Positions 1 through 5,787 of a stretch of DNA of 5,787 nucleotides are shown here, in pieces; within the stretch, counting starts at the first letter, position 1; every line of letters starts with the position of its first letter. Made by a program: the position numbers and the translations under genes. The notes beneath the pieces were generated by a model. The model was not told where the DNA came from, ran no database searches, and saw only the letters and a list, made by a program, of their open reading frames with translations. Source of the DNA: Thermodesulfobacteriota bacterium (GTDB taxonomy: Bacteria; Desulfobacterota; S145-22); the NCBI GenBank assembly GCA_024763435.1, contig JANTFN010000123.1:1-5787 (forward strand), in the 5' to 3' direction.

Positions 1-1
1 G

Positions 2-976
2 GGGAATACCCCGCTGATTCCAGCGAAACGCCTCGCTGAAAAACTTGACCTGAATATCAGGCTGTACCTGAAATTCGAGGGAGTCAACCCTACCGGGTCT
101 TTCAAGGACCGCGGGATGACGATGGCTATCTCAAAGGCCCGGGAAGACGGCGCGAGGGCTGTTATCTGCGCCTCGACGGGGAATACCTCCGCGGCCGCCG
201 CGGCCTACGCGGCAAAATGCGGCATTCAGGCCTATGTCCTGATTCCCGAGGGGAAAATCGCCCTTGGCAAGCTTTCACAGGCTATGATGCATGGCGCCGA
301 GGTGATCCAGATCAAGGGCAATTTTGACGAGGCCCTGAAACTGGTGGTGGAAATTTCGGATACCTACCCCATCACCCTTGTCAACTCCATTAATCCTTAC
401 AGGATAGAAGGCCAGAAAACCGCTTCCTTCGAGATTTGCGATGTCCTTGGGCGTCCCCCGGACATTCACGCCCTTCCCGTTGGCAACGCGGGGAATATTA
501 CGGCCTACTGGAAAGGATATCGCGAATATCATGATCATCAGAAAATATCCGCCCTCCCGAAAATGTGGGGATTTCAGGCGGCGGGCGCCGCGCCAATTGT
601 CCGGGGATATCCCATAGAAAAACCGGAAACCATCGCCACGGCCATACGCATCGGGAATCCCGCATCCTGGAAAAAAGCGGAGGCTGCCCGGGATGAATCC
701 GGGGGATGCATTGAAATGGTTACCGACGAGGAAATCCTCGCCGCTTACACCCTTCTCAGCGAGAAAGAGGGGATTTTTTGTGAACCGGCATCCGCCTCGG
801 GAATCGCCGGTCTGGCTCGGTACGGGAAGAAAAAGGGTCTTGGAAACGGAGAAATTGTTGTGGCGACCCTGACAGGCCATGGCCTGAAGGATCCGGATAA
901 TGCCATTAAACAATCCCGGCCAACGACCACGCTTCCCCCAGATAAAAATGCCATTATTCGTCATATCGGATTATAA
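2..976 (+). CDS. thrC: Threonine synthase, C-terminal 324 residues (5' end outside window)
   Basis: This pyridoxal-phosphate (PLP) enzyme of the cytosol converts O-phospho-L-homoserine to L-threonine and phosphate, the last step of threonine synthesis. The frame is open from base 2 and reads GNTPL at once, a motif near the N-terminus of the family, so the true start lies upstream; about 25-30 residues are probably missing if this is the usual roughly 350-residue short class. Visible signatures, in window numbering, are the PLP lysine K35 in GSFKDRG (AAG at 104-106), the STGNTS segment at 58-63 that holds the PLP ring, the GNAGN phosphate-binding loop at 161-165, and EPASASG plus TGHGLKD near the C-terminus. 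The first ATG in the window, at 116, lies just after the PLP lysine and cannot be the real start. The stop is TAA at 974-976. No terminator follows, and the TPR lipoprotein gene begins 61 nt later, so read-through is likely. Identity is firm from the motifs. Confidence 0.95.
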   Translation, partial: GNTPLIPAKRLAEKLDLNIRLYLKFEGVNPTGSFKDRGMTMAISKAREDGARAVICASTGNTSAAAAAYAAKCGIQAYVLIPEGKIALGKLSQAMMHGAEVIQIKGNFDEALKLVVEISDTYPITLVNSINPYRIEGQKTASFEICDVLGRPPDIHALPVGNAGNITAYWKGYREYHDHQKISALPKMWGFQAAGAAPIVRGYPIEKPETIATAIRIGNPASWKKAEAARDESGGCIEMVTDEEILAAYTLLSEKEGIFCEPASASGIAGLARYGKKKGLGNGEIVVATLTGHGLKDPDNAIKQSRPTTTLPPDKNAIIRHIGL

Positions 977-1041
977 TGTATGGCGCGGGAAACCCCGGTC
1001 CTCGCCACGGGCGGCGGCTTCTCCATGAGGGTAAGAAATGA
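976..1041 (+). other. Possible 21-codon bridging reading frame between thrC and the TPR gene
   Basis: An ATG at 976-978 shares its A with the thrC stop (TAATG). It opens a 21-codon frame ending in TGA at 1039-1041, which overlaps the ATG of the TPR lipoprotein gene (ATGA). The predicted peptide is short, basic and rich in Gly and Arg, and matches nothing I recognise. Only a weak GGA (968-970) precedes the ATG. The arrangement could let ribosomes leaving thrC pass on to the next gene, but a frame this short can arise by chance and the TPR gene has its own Shine-Dalgarno sequence. I list it as a possible coupling device and do not call it a gene. Confidence 0.15.
1027..1031 (+). promoter_or_regulatory. 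Shine-Dalgarno site of the TPR lipoprotein gene
   Basis: GAGGG sits six bases before the ATG at 1038. It is the clearest ribosome-binding site in the window and fixes the TPR start. That start also places a basic n-region directly before the hydrophobic stretch of the signal peptide. Confidence 0.75.
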
Positions 1042-2771
1042 AAGGGCTGTTGAATAGATTAAAGGTGCCGTCTGCATGGCTGGGGCTTGCCCTGGTTGTA
1101 TCGTTGCTGGCGGGGTGCGGTTTTAATCCGTCGCTTCACTTGAGCCTGCAGGAAACACCCCTCGACAAAGACGCCGCCTTTGCCTATCTTGAGGCGCGCA
1201 CAAAATGGCTGAACGGCGATCAGGCCGGCGCATTGAAGGCCTATCAGGCAGCCCTTGATCACGACCCCACCTCTGTCTATCTTCACCTTGAAACGGCAAA
1301 ACTGTTATGGAGCCTTGGAAAGGTCCATGAGGCCCTTCTTCAGGCGGGAATGGCCCGGAACCTCGCGCCGGATAATCCGAAGGTTTATGAGCTCCTGGGA
1401 AATCTGTATTACGACGGCAAGCAGTGGAAGGCCGCCGTTGCTTCCTTTGAAAAAGTCCTGGAACTGGATCCGGAAAAGGTCAAACCATATCTCTTTTTAA
1501 GCTCCCTTTACGCAGATCAGAAAAATTACAATCGCGCGGTCACTATCCTGAAACGCCTCTTAAAGCACAAACCCAACTCAATCATGGGGAATTTTTATCT
1601 CGGGAGAATCAATCTGGAGATAGGTTTAACCTATGAGGCGGAAAAATATCTCTTGAAGGTTGTTTCCCTGAAGCCAACCTTCATTCCTGCCCTTGAAGCC
1701 CTTGGAATTTTGTACACCAACCAGAAAAAGTACGATCAGGCCGCTGCCCGGTATCAGCGCATTCTCCGCATCGACCCGCACAACGATAAGGCAAAGTGGG
1801 ACCTGAGCCAGATTTATATCCGCCAGAGAAAAATGGACGCGGCGCTGCGTCTCTTGAAAAATCTGCGCACCGGGCAGGAAGGCACCAGCGCTATGAAGGT
1901 TGACATAAAAATCGGCCTGATTTATTTCGACCAGAAAAAATACGATGAGGCAATACGTGTTTTTTCCCGCCTTCTCAAAAATTACCCGGAAAACGACCGG
2001 ATTGCCTATTACCTGGGAACGGCTTATGGGGAAAAAGGAGAGGTTGAAAAAGCAATCACCGTTTTTTCGAAAATTAACGCCAAGTCGCCACTCTATTCCC
2101 GTGCTATTATTCAACAATCTCACCTCCTGCGCGAGGCGCACAGGGAAAGTGAGGCCATTCAGCTTTTGCAGAAAGCCCTCAAAAAGGCCCCGAATATTCC
2201 CGCATCCTATCTCGCGCTGAGTACCCTTCTGCGGACAGAAAATAAATTTGCCGAGGCAAAAAACATCATAGACAAGGCCCTTGCCCTTTTCCCGAAAAAC
2301 GGAGATGTCTATTTTGAGGCCGGCGTTGTGTATGACCGTCTGAAAGACAAGAAGACGTGCATTAAATGGATGAAAAAAGCCATTGAAAACAACCCGAAAG
2401 ATGCCTCCGCCCTGAATTATCTGGGTTATACGTACGCGGAAAAGGGCGTGAACCTCGAAGAAGCAGAGCGGCTCATTACACGCGCCCTTAAACTCCGTCC
2501 TAAAGACGGCTACATCATGGACAGCATGGGCTGGGTCTATTATCAGAAGGGCAACTACAAAAAGGCAGCTGAATTTCTCGAACGGGCCATCATAACATCA
2601 AAGAAAGATGCCGTTATCTTTGAACATCTGGGGGATGTGTATGTAAAGCTTCTCCAGTTCAAAAAGGCCCTTGGCGCTTACAGGGAATCGCTGAAACGAA
2701 CAAAAAAGAAGGATGTCATTAAAAGACTTCATGAAAAAATCGGCCGTGTCCTCAAAAAAATCAAAGATTAG
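1038..2771 (+). CDS. TPR-repeat lipoprotein, about 15 tandem TPR units
   Basis: This is an exported, lipid-anchored protein built almost wholly of tetratricopeptide repeats, which form helical-pair superhelices that bind partner proteins. Residues 1-26 form a lipoprotein signal: basic MKGLLNRLK, a hydrophobic core, then lipobox LAGC with the lipidated Cys at 27. Gly at +2 gives no Asp-type inner-membrane retention signal, so outer-membrane placement is likely in a diderm. From about residue 45 to 560 I can lay out about 15 consecutive units of roughly 34 residues with the usual pattern (YxxLGxxY..., A near position 20, P near position 32), for example YELLGNLYYDGKQWKAA and MDSMGWVYYQKGNYKKA. 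The last about 25 residues are very Lys-rich. No catalytic domain is visible. The 3' end overlaps the LolB-like lipoprotein gene, suggesting coupled translation and perhaps a joint envelope role such as lipoprotein or outer-membrane assembly. That function is inference, since TPR proteins are too general to name a partner. The start is supported by GAGGG at 1027-1031. Confidence 0.88.
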   Translation: MKGLLNRLKVPSAWLGLALVVSLLAGCGFNPSLHLSLQETPLDKDAAFAYLEARTKWLNGDQAGALKAYQAALDHDPTSVYLHLETAKLLWSLGKVHEALLQAGMARNLAPDNPKVYELLGNLYYDGKQWKAAVASFEKVLELDPEKVKPYLFLSSLYADQKNYNRAVTILKRLLKHKPNSIMGNFYLGRINLEIGLTYEAEKYLLKVVSLKPTFIPALEALGILYTNQKKYDQAAARYQRILRIDPHNDKAKWDLSQIYIRQRKMDAALRLLKNLRTGQEGTSAMKVDIKIGLIYFDQKKYDEAIRVFSRLLKNYPENDRIAYYLGTAYGEKGEVEKAITVFSKINAKSPLYSRAIIQQSHLLREAHRESEAIQLLQKALKKAPNIPASYLALSTLLRTENKFAEAKNIIDKALALFPKNGDVYFEAGVVYDRLKDKKTCIKWMKKAIENNPKDASALNYLGYTYAEKGVNLEEAERLITRALKLRPKDGYIMDSMGWVYYQKGNYKKAAEFLERAIITSKKDAVIFEHLGDVYVKLLQFKKALGAYRESLKRTKKKDVIKRLHEKIGRVLKKIKD

Positions 2772-3492
2772 TCTCTTTGCCCTTTTCTTTCTTGTTTTAA
2801 ACGCCTGCGTGCTGATTCCAGTTAAGCCTGTTAAGCAGTGCCAACAAGACCCGGATATTTATCAAAACGAATTGCAGTTACTTTCCAGCCGTTATAAGGG
2901 CCTGGAGGGGAAAATAAGCGTTCAATTGCAGACGGTTAAAGGAAAACTGACTTTTTCGGGCCACCTCTACGCTAAAAATCCGGACAGCCTCCGTTTCAGC
3001 GTGTATGGAATTTTTCATCAGCTTAAATTTTTACTCATCAAGCAGGGGGAGAGACTCGCGTGGAAGGATTTTGATTCGGGACGGCAATACCAGGGTCCCC
3101 TCGATGCCTGCCCGGACTTCCCCGCTCATCTGCCGTTCGCGCCCGCCTTCATGAGGGATTTTGTCCGAATACTTTTCCTGAATTTTCCTCCCCCCGTAAC
3201 CCTCACCGCTGCGGGAAAAATGCCGGGGTCGTGCCAGTTTGACCTGTTGTGCGCATGGGGTCTTTTCAGACTTACCGCGGATCCGGAATATACCCTTCCC
3301 CTGCGCATGGAAAGGGCGGGAACGGCCGGTTTTTCAGTATCTTTTGCCGACTATTTCCCCGCCTCTGTCGGCGTTGTTCCCCATGCCTATACGATGACTG
3401 CTCGTGGCATGACCATGAAAATAAGATTCCGGACGCTAAAGATCAATCCCCCTTTTCAGGAAGGGATCTTTACACCAGAACTTCCCCATTAA
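2731..3492 (+). CDS. LolB-like lipoprotein (putative outer-membrane lipoprotein handling)
   Basis: This predicted 253-residue lipoprotein has a Lys-rich n-region (residues 1-12), a hydrophobic core (ISLFALFFLVL) and a slightly atypical lipobox LNAC with Cys 26. The mature part resembles the LolA/LolB/DUF4292-like half-barrel fold. It has a YKGLEGKISVQLQ strand followed by KGKLTFSGHLYAKNPDSLRFSVYG (two stretches, residues 70-93), which is the familiar pattern of strands describing a lipid-binding sheet. It ends in INPPF...GIF, like the Pro/Phe-rich end of LolA-type proteins. LolB accepts lipoproteins from LolA and inserts them in the outer membrane; assignment here rests on pattern only. Five cysteines (26, 37, 127, 168, 174) leave four that could form disulfides. 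ATG 2731 is chosen because it gives a normal signal length. ATG 2713 adds six residues, but its AGAAGG abuts the start codon with no spacer. GTG 2746 is another option. The gene overlaps the TPR gene by 41 nt and has no well-placed Shine-Dalgarno site, so coupling is likely. Confidence 0.72.
   Translation: MKKSAVSSKKSKISLFALFFLVLNACVLIPVKPVKQCQQDPDIYQNELQLLSSRYKGLEGKISVQLQTVKGKLTFSGHLYAKNPDSLRFSVYGIFHQLKFLLIKQGERLAWKDFDSGRQYQGPLDACPDFPAHLPFAPAFMRDFVRILFLNFPPPVTLTAAGKMPGSCQFDLLCAWGLFRLTADPEYTLPLRMERAGTAGFSVSFADYFPASVGVVPHAYTMTARGMTMKIRFRTLKINPPFQEGIFTPELPH
3437..3472 (+). repeat. Inverted repeat near the 3' end of the LolB-like gene
   Basis: TAAAGATC at 3437-3444 is the exact reverse complement of GATCTTTA at 3465-3472. 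Inside, CCTT (3451-3454) can also pair with AAGG (3461-3464) around a TTCAGG loop, leaving AATCCC as a bulge. It lies in coding sequence 18-53 nt before the stop. No T-run follows the right arm, so it does not look like a standard intrinsic terminator. It could slow exonucleases or modulate read-through to the hydrolase gene, or be chance. Confidence 0.4.
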
Positions 3493-3517
3493 TCACGCTG
3501 TCAGAAATAACAACAAT

Positions 3518-4486
3518 ATGCCCCTGATAAAAAAATCCCCTTATCGTCCACCTGTTTTCATGCGAAACGCCCATATTCAAACCCTCTATCCGCCCCTGTT
3601 CAGAAAGTTGGATTCCAGCTTTTATCAAAGGGAGCGCATTACAACAAATGACCATGACTTCCTGGACCTCGACTGGTCAGGGACAGGCAGCCCTAATCTG
3701 GCCATTATTTCTCATGGGCTGGAGGGCAGTTCACGCCGCCCTTATGTGGTGGGGATGGCCAGGGCCCTGAACCAAAACGGGTGGGACGTTCTGGCCTGGA
3801 ATTTCCGTTCCTGCTCTGGAGAAATAAATCGCCAGCTATGTTTTTACCATAGCGGTTCGACAGACGACCTGGAGCGGGTTATTCAGCACGCCACAGATAA
3901 AAATATCTACAGCAGGATTGCCCTGATAGGCTTCAGCCTGGGCGGAAACGTGACCCTGGTTTATCTTGGGAAAAAGGGGTTGCAACTTGCCTCTGAAATC
4001 GTAAAATCGGTTGTATTTTCCGTTCCCTGTGATTTGAGGGCAAGCTCCCTCGAACTTGCCAGGCCCGGGAATATGATCTATATGAAGCGATTTCTGGCCC
4101 TTCTCCACAAAAAAATTCAGGCCAAAATGCGTCTTTTCCCCGGTCAAATAAATGATCACGGGTATCGTTTAATAAAAAACTTCCACGACTATGACGCGCG
4201 TTATACGGCGCCGCTTCATGGGTTTAAGAACGCGGAGGATTACTGGGCTACATGCAGCAGCCGACAGTACATCTCGTCCATAAAAATCCCCACGCTCATT
4301 GTCAACGCCCTCAATGACCCCTTTCTTGCCGGCGGATGTTATCCCTGGGAAGAGACAAGCCGGAGCACAACGGTGACGCTGGAAACCCCAAAATCCGGCG
4401 GGCATACAGGATTTGTCGATTTTAATAAAAATCATCTCTACTGGTCAGAAAAAAGGGCTGTTGAATTTTTAAATGGGAAAATATAA
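3518..4486 (+). CDS. YheT-family alpha/beta-fold hydrolase
   Basis: This 322-residue protein belongs to the YheT/ABHD1-3-like branch of serine alpha/beta hydrolases. The family hallmarks are in order: PPVFMRNAHIQTLYP (residues 11-25), the oxyanion-region HGLEGSS (66-72), WNFRSCSGE (94-102), the nucleophile elbow GFSLGGN with Ser 140 (AGC at 3935-3937), the acid residue in NALNDPF (Asp 267), and GGHTGF with His 296. The catalytic triad therefore appears complete, and the length matches the family's usual 320-340 residues. No signal peptide is visible, so it is probably cytosolic or peripheral. Family members are esterase-like; the substrate is unknown, and lipid or ester hydrolysis is a family-level guess. 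It follows the LolB-like gene by 25 nt in an AC-rich gap without an obvious Shine-Dalgarno site. The start is kept because the conserved RNAHIQT motif falls at the usual distance from it. ATG 3560 would cut into that motif. Confidence 0.9.
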   Translation: MPLIKKSPYRPPVFMRNAHIQTLYPPLFRKLDSSFYQRERITTNDHDFLDLDWSGTGSPNLAIISHGLEGSSRRPYVVGMARALNQNGWDVLAWNFRSCSGEINRQLCFYHSGSTDDLERVIQHATDKNIYSRIALIGFSLGGNVTLVYLGKKGLQLASEIVKSVVFSVPCDLRASSLELARPGNMIYMKRFLALLHKKIQAKMRLFPGQINDHGYRLIKNFHDYDARYTAPLHGFKNAEDYWATCSSRQYISSIKIPTLIVNALNDPFLAGGCYPWEETSRSTTVTLETPKSGGHTGFVDFNKNHLYWSEKRAVEFLNGKI

Positions 4487-4545
4487 CCGATTTACAAAAA
4501 GCCAAAACCAGACGATTGTTCAGTTTAAAGCGCCTCAGCCGGAAA

Positions 4546-4573
4546 GGTCCTTTTACCTCATTCTGAAAGGACC
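4546..4573. repeat. Perfect 8-bp inverted repeat at the convergent gene junction
   Basis: GGTCCTTT (4546-4553) pairs exactly with AAAGGACC (4566-4573) around a 12-nt loop, and the kinase stop codon (4558-4560) lies in the loop. It is the only strong hairpin in the 71-nt gap between two convergent genes, so a transcription-ending or end-protecting role for either strand is reasonable. Against a classical terminator, neither strand carries a long T-run after the stem: the minus strand has only TTTCC and the plus strand CGCCC. The rest of the gap (4487-4545) shows nothing else I can support. Confidence 0.45.
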
Positions 4574-5787
4574 CGCCCGATTACATTGGAAAGAATTGAC
4601 ATATTAATGGGTTTTCTGACAAAGGCCGTCGCGCCGGCTTCCAGCACCCGTTGCCGGGTTTCTTCATCCGCCAGACCGCTTAAAATCATGATCTTCAAAT
4701 CGCGACGCAGGTCACGCATAATCTTCAGGGCCTCTTCGCCTCCCAGTCTCGGCATGGACAGGTCCATCAGAATAACATCCCATCGATCCGGCGTGGCGGT
4801 AACCATGTCCACGGCTTCACGTCCGTCACAGGCCTCATCAACCTGATAGCCAAGCATCTCAAGCATGTCCCGTGAAACATCGCGCAACAGGGCCTCATCC
4901 TCTACAATCAGAATCCTTCCTTTTCCCTTAACAGTATCAGTATCAGTAACATCCTCAACAACAGCTTCCGCCACCTCGACAGTCTCTCTTAAAGGGATTA
5001 AAAGTGAAAACCGGGTCCCCTCTTCGGATGAGCTGAAATGAATCCTCCCACCATAATTACTGACAATACTATGTACAATCGCCAACCCAAGCCCTGTCCC
5101 TTTCTGGGTTCCCTTTCCTTTTGTGGTAAAAAACGGGTCAAAAATTTTGTCCTGGATATCGAGAGGAATCCCCGCCCCCGTATCCGAAACCACTATCTCT
5201 TCATACAGGCCCGCTGCAAGCCCAATTGCTTTTTCCACCTCTTCCGCAACCTGTTTTTGCCGGCATTCAAGGGTGATTTTACCTGGTTTCCCTAAACCGA
5301 TGGCATCCCTCGCGTTCAGCAGCAGGTTTAGAAGAATCTGAACCATGCGGGTCTTATCCACAAAAATCGCGCCATCAGGGTTGGCGATAGCCACTGTAAA
5401 ATCTACAAGCTGCCCAATTACAGGACGCGCCAGATCTACCGCGGCATCAACAATCTCCCGAATCCCGTGAGGTTTGCGCTCGCCCTCATCCTCCCTCGAA
5501 AACATGAGAATATTCTGGACAAGGTCTCGTGCCCGTTCAGAAACTCCTTTCAGCTTATCGACGTATGCCTGTAGCTTCGGCTCTCCACCACTCACCACCT
5601 CAATCATATCGAGATAACCAAACATAATGGCGAGGAGGTTGTTGAAGTCGTGGGCAAAGCCCCCGGCCATCTGCCACAGGCTCTCCTGTTTCTGCGCGTG
5701 GGACAGGCGTTCCTGAACCACCATGAACTCGGTGAGATCCTTGATAAAGACGATATAACGAGACTGAGCGTCGGCGGTTTCAACCAT
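4558..5787 (-). CDS. Hybrid sensor histidine kinase with C-terminal receiver domain (5' end outside window)
   Basis: This is the 3' part of a two-component hybrid kinase: ATP-dependent autophosphorylation on His, then transfer to its own receiver Asp, with onward partners unknown. In window numbering (residue 1 at 5787) residues 1-25 look like the last strand of a PAS sensor domain (RYIVFIKDLTE) leading into the dimerisation helix. The H-box is GGFAHDFNNLL with His 46, of the NtrB/FixL-like type. The catalytic domain has the N-box around NLLLNARDA (154-162), the G1 box DTGAGI (202-207), FDPFFTTK (216-223) and the G2 box GTGLGLA (230-236). An acidic linker (268-290) leads to a receiver domain with the ED pair 296-297, phosphoacceptor Asp 342 (codon at 4762-4764), Ser 370 and Lys 392 in RKPI. 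All key residues are present, so it should be active. The ATG at the window edge lies inside the PAS end, so the real start is beyond 5787. No partner regulator gene is visible. Confidence 0.93.
   Translation of the reverse strand: MVETADAQSRYIVFIKDLTEFMVVQERLSHAQKQESLWQMAGGFAHDFNNLLAIMFGYLDMIEVVSGGEPKLQAYVDKLKGVSERARDLVQNILMFSREDEGERKPHGIREIVDAAVDLARPVIGQLVDFTVAIANPDGAIFVDKTRMVQILLNLLLNARDAIGLGKPGKITLECRQKQVAEEVEKAIGLAAGLYEEIVVSDTGAGIPLDIQDKIFDPFFTTKGKGTQKGTGLGLAIVHSIVSNYGGRIHFSSSEEGTRFSLLIPLRETVEVAEAVVEDVTDTDTVKGKGRILIVEDEALLRDVSRDMLEMLGYQVDEACDGREAVDMVTATPDRWDVILMDLSMPRLGGEEALKIMRDLRRDLKIMILSGLADEETRQRVLEAGATAFVRKPINMSILSNVIGRVLSE
4933..4950 (-). repeat. Threefold hexanucleotide repeat in the kinase linker
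   Basis: Read on the plus strand, AGTATC occurs twice in tandem and is followed by the near-copy AGTAAC. On the coding strand this gives alternating Thr-Asp codons (VTDTDTV) in the acidic linker between the ATPase domain and the receiver. The six-base unit keeps the frame, so gain or loss of units would alter linker length by two residues. Confidence 0.6.

Noticed and set aside
577..593. GC-rich inverted repeat (GCGGC...GCCGC) in thrC
   Set aside because: It is only 5 bp with a tiny loop, inside Ala/Gly codons; expected from composition.
275..964. 229-codon minus-strand open frame across thrC
   Set aside because: It lies opposite strongly conserved thrC motifs, reads as low-complexity Gly/Arg/Phe-rich sequence, and matches no family; it is a shadow of the real gene.
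986..996. GGG-AAA-CCC mini-hairpin after thrC as a terminator
   Set aside because: The stem is only 3 bp and no T-run follows.
1626..2141. 171-codon minus-strand open frame inside the TPR gene
   Set aside because: It is antisense to clear TPR repeats, with no ribosome site or recognisable domain; the periodic repeats explain the absence of stops.
1038..2771. Exosortase-linked PEP-CTERM TPR lipoprotein (PrsT type)
   Set aside because: Those proteins are much longer as I recall them, and no exosortase, PEP-CTERM or polysaccharide genes are in view.
3836..4159. 107-codon minus-strand open frame inside the hydrolase
   Set aside because: It is antisense to the catalytic Ser motif of the YheT-type gene and shows no domain of its own.
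5038..5341. Two overlapping plus-strand open frames opposite the kinase
   Set aside because: Both are antisense to the ATPase domain boxes and have no protein-like features.
1..5787. CRISPR array, tRNA/rRNA, insertion sequence, toxin-antitoxin or defence genes
   Set aside because: I found no regularly spaced direct repeats, no tRNA-like cloverleaf sequence, no transposase motifs, and no small paired genes; almost all bases belong to five ordinary genes.

Overview
The window looks like chromosomal DNA from a Gram-negative (diderm) bacterium. Two consecutive lipoprotein genes carry lipoboxes, and one of them resembles the LolA/LolB outer-membrane lipoprotein-handling fold. The short-form threonine synthase, the multi-TPR lipoprotein followed by a small LolB-like lipoprotein, and the PAS/HisKA/receiver hybrid kinase together suggest Deltaproteobacteria/Desulfobacterota or a relative. 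This is inferred from gene style and was not measured. Base composition looks moderate and fairly even, and I see no sign of recent transfer.

Layout. Four plus-strand genes run head to tail from 2 to 4486. They are the 3' part of threonine synthase (2-976), a 577-residue TPR lipoprotein (1038-2771), a LolB-like lipoprotein (2731-3492) that overlaps the TPR gene, and a YheT-type alpha/beta hydrolase (3518-4486). The gaps are 61 nt, an overlap of about 41 nt, and 25 nt, so one transcript is plausible. A convergent minus-strand gene, the 3' part of a hybrid sensor kinase (5787-4558), faces them across 71 nt. A perfect 8-bp inverted repeat sits at its stop codon. Both end genes run off the window.

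How the genes may work together. The TPR and LolB-like lipoproteins are the only pair with a clear structural argument for a joint role: they overlap, both have lipidation signals, and both should act at the envelope. Threonine synthase is amino-acid biosynthesis and the YheT hydrolase has an undefined substrate; their link to the pair may be only co-transcription. The kinase is probably an independent unit.

I found no mobile element, CRISPR array, RNA gene, toxin-antitoxin pair, defence system or other clearly new system. The points worth a second look are small: the tightly coupled lipoprotein pair with an A7 run inside the overlap, a 21-codon reading frame bridging thrC and the TPR gene, two inverted repeats, and a hexanucleotide repeat in the kinase linker. 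Every stretch longer than 300 bases is covered by a gene.
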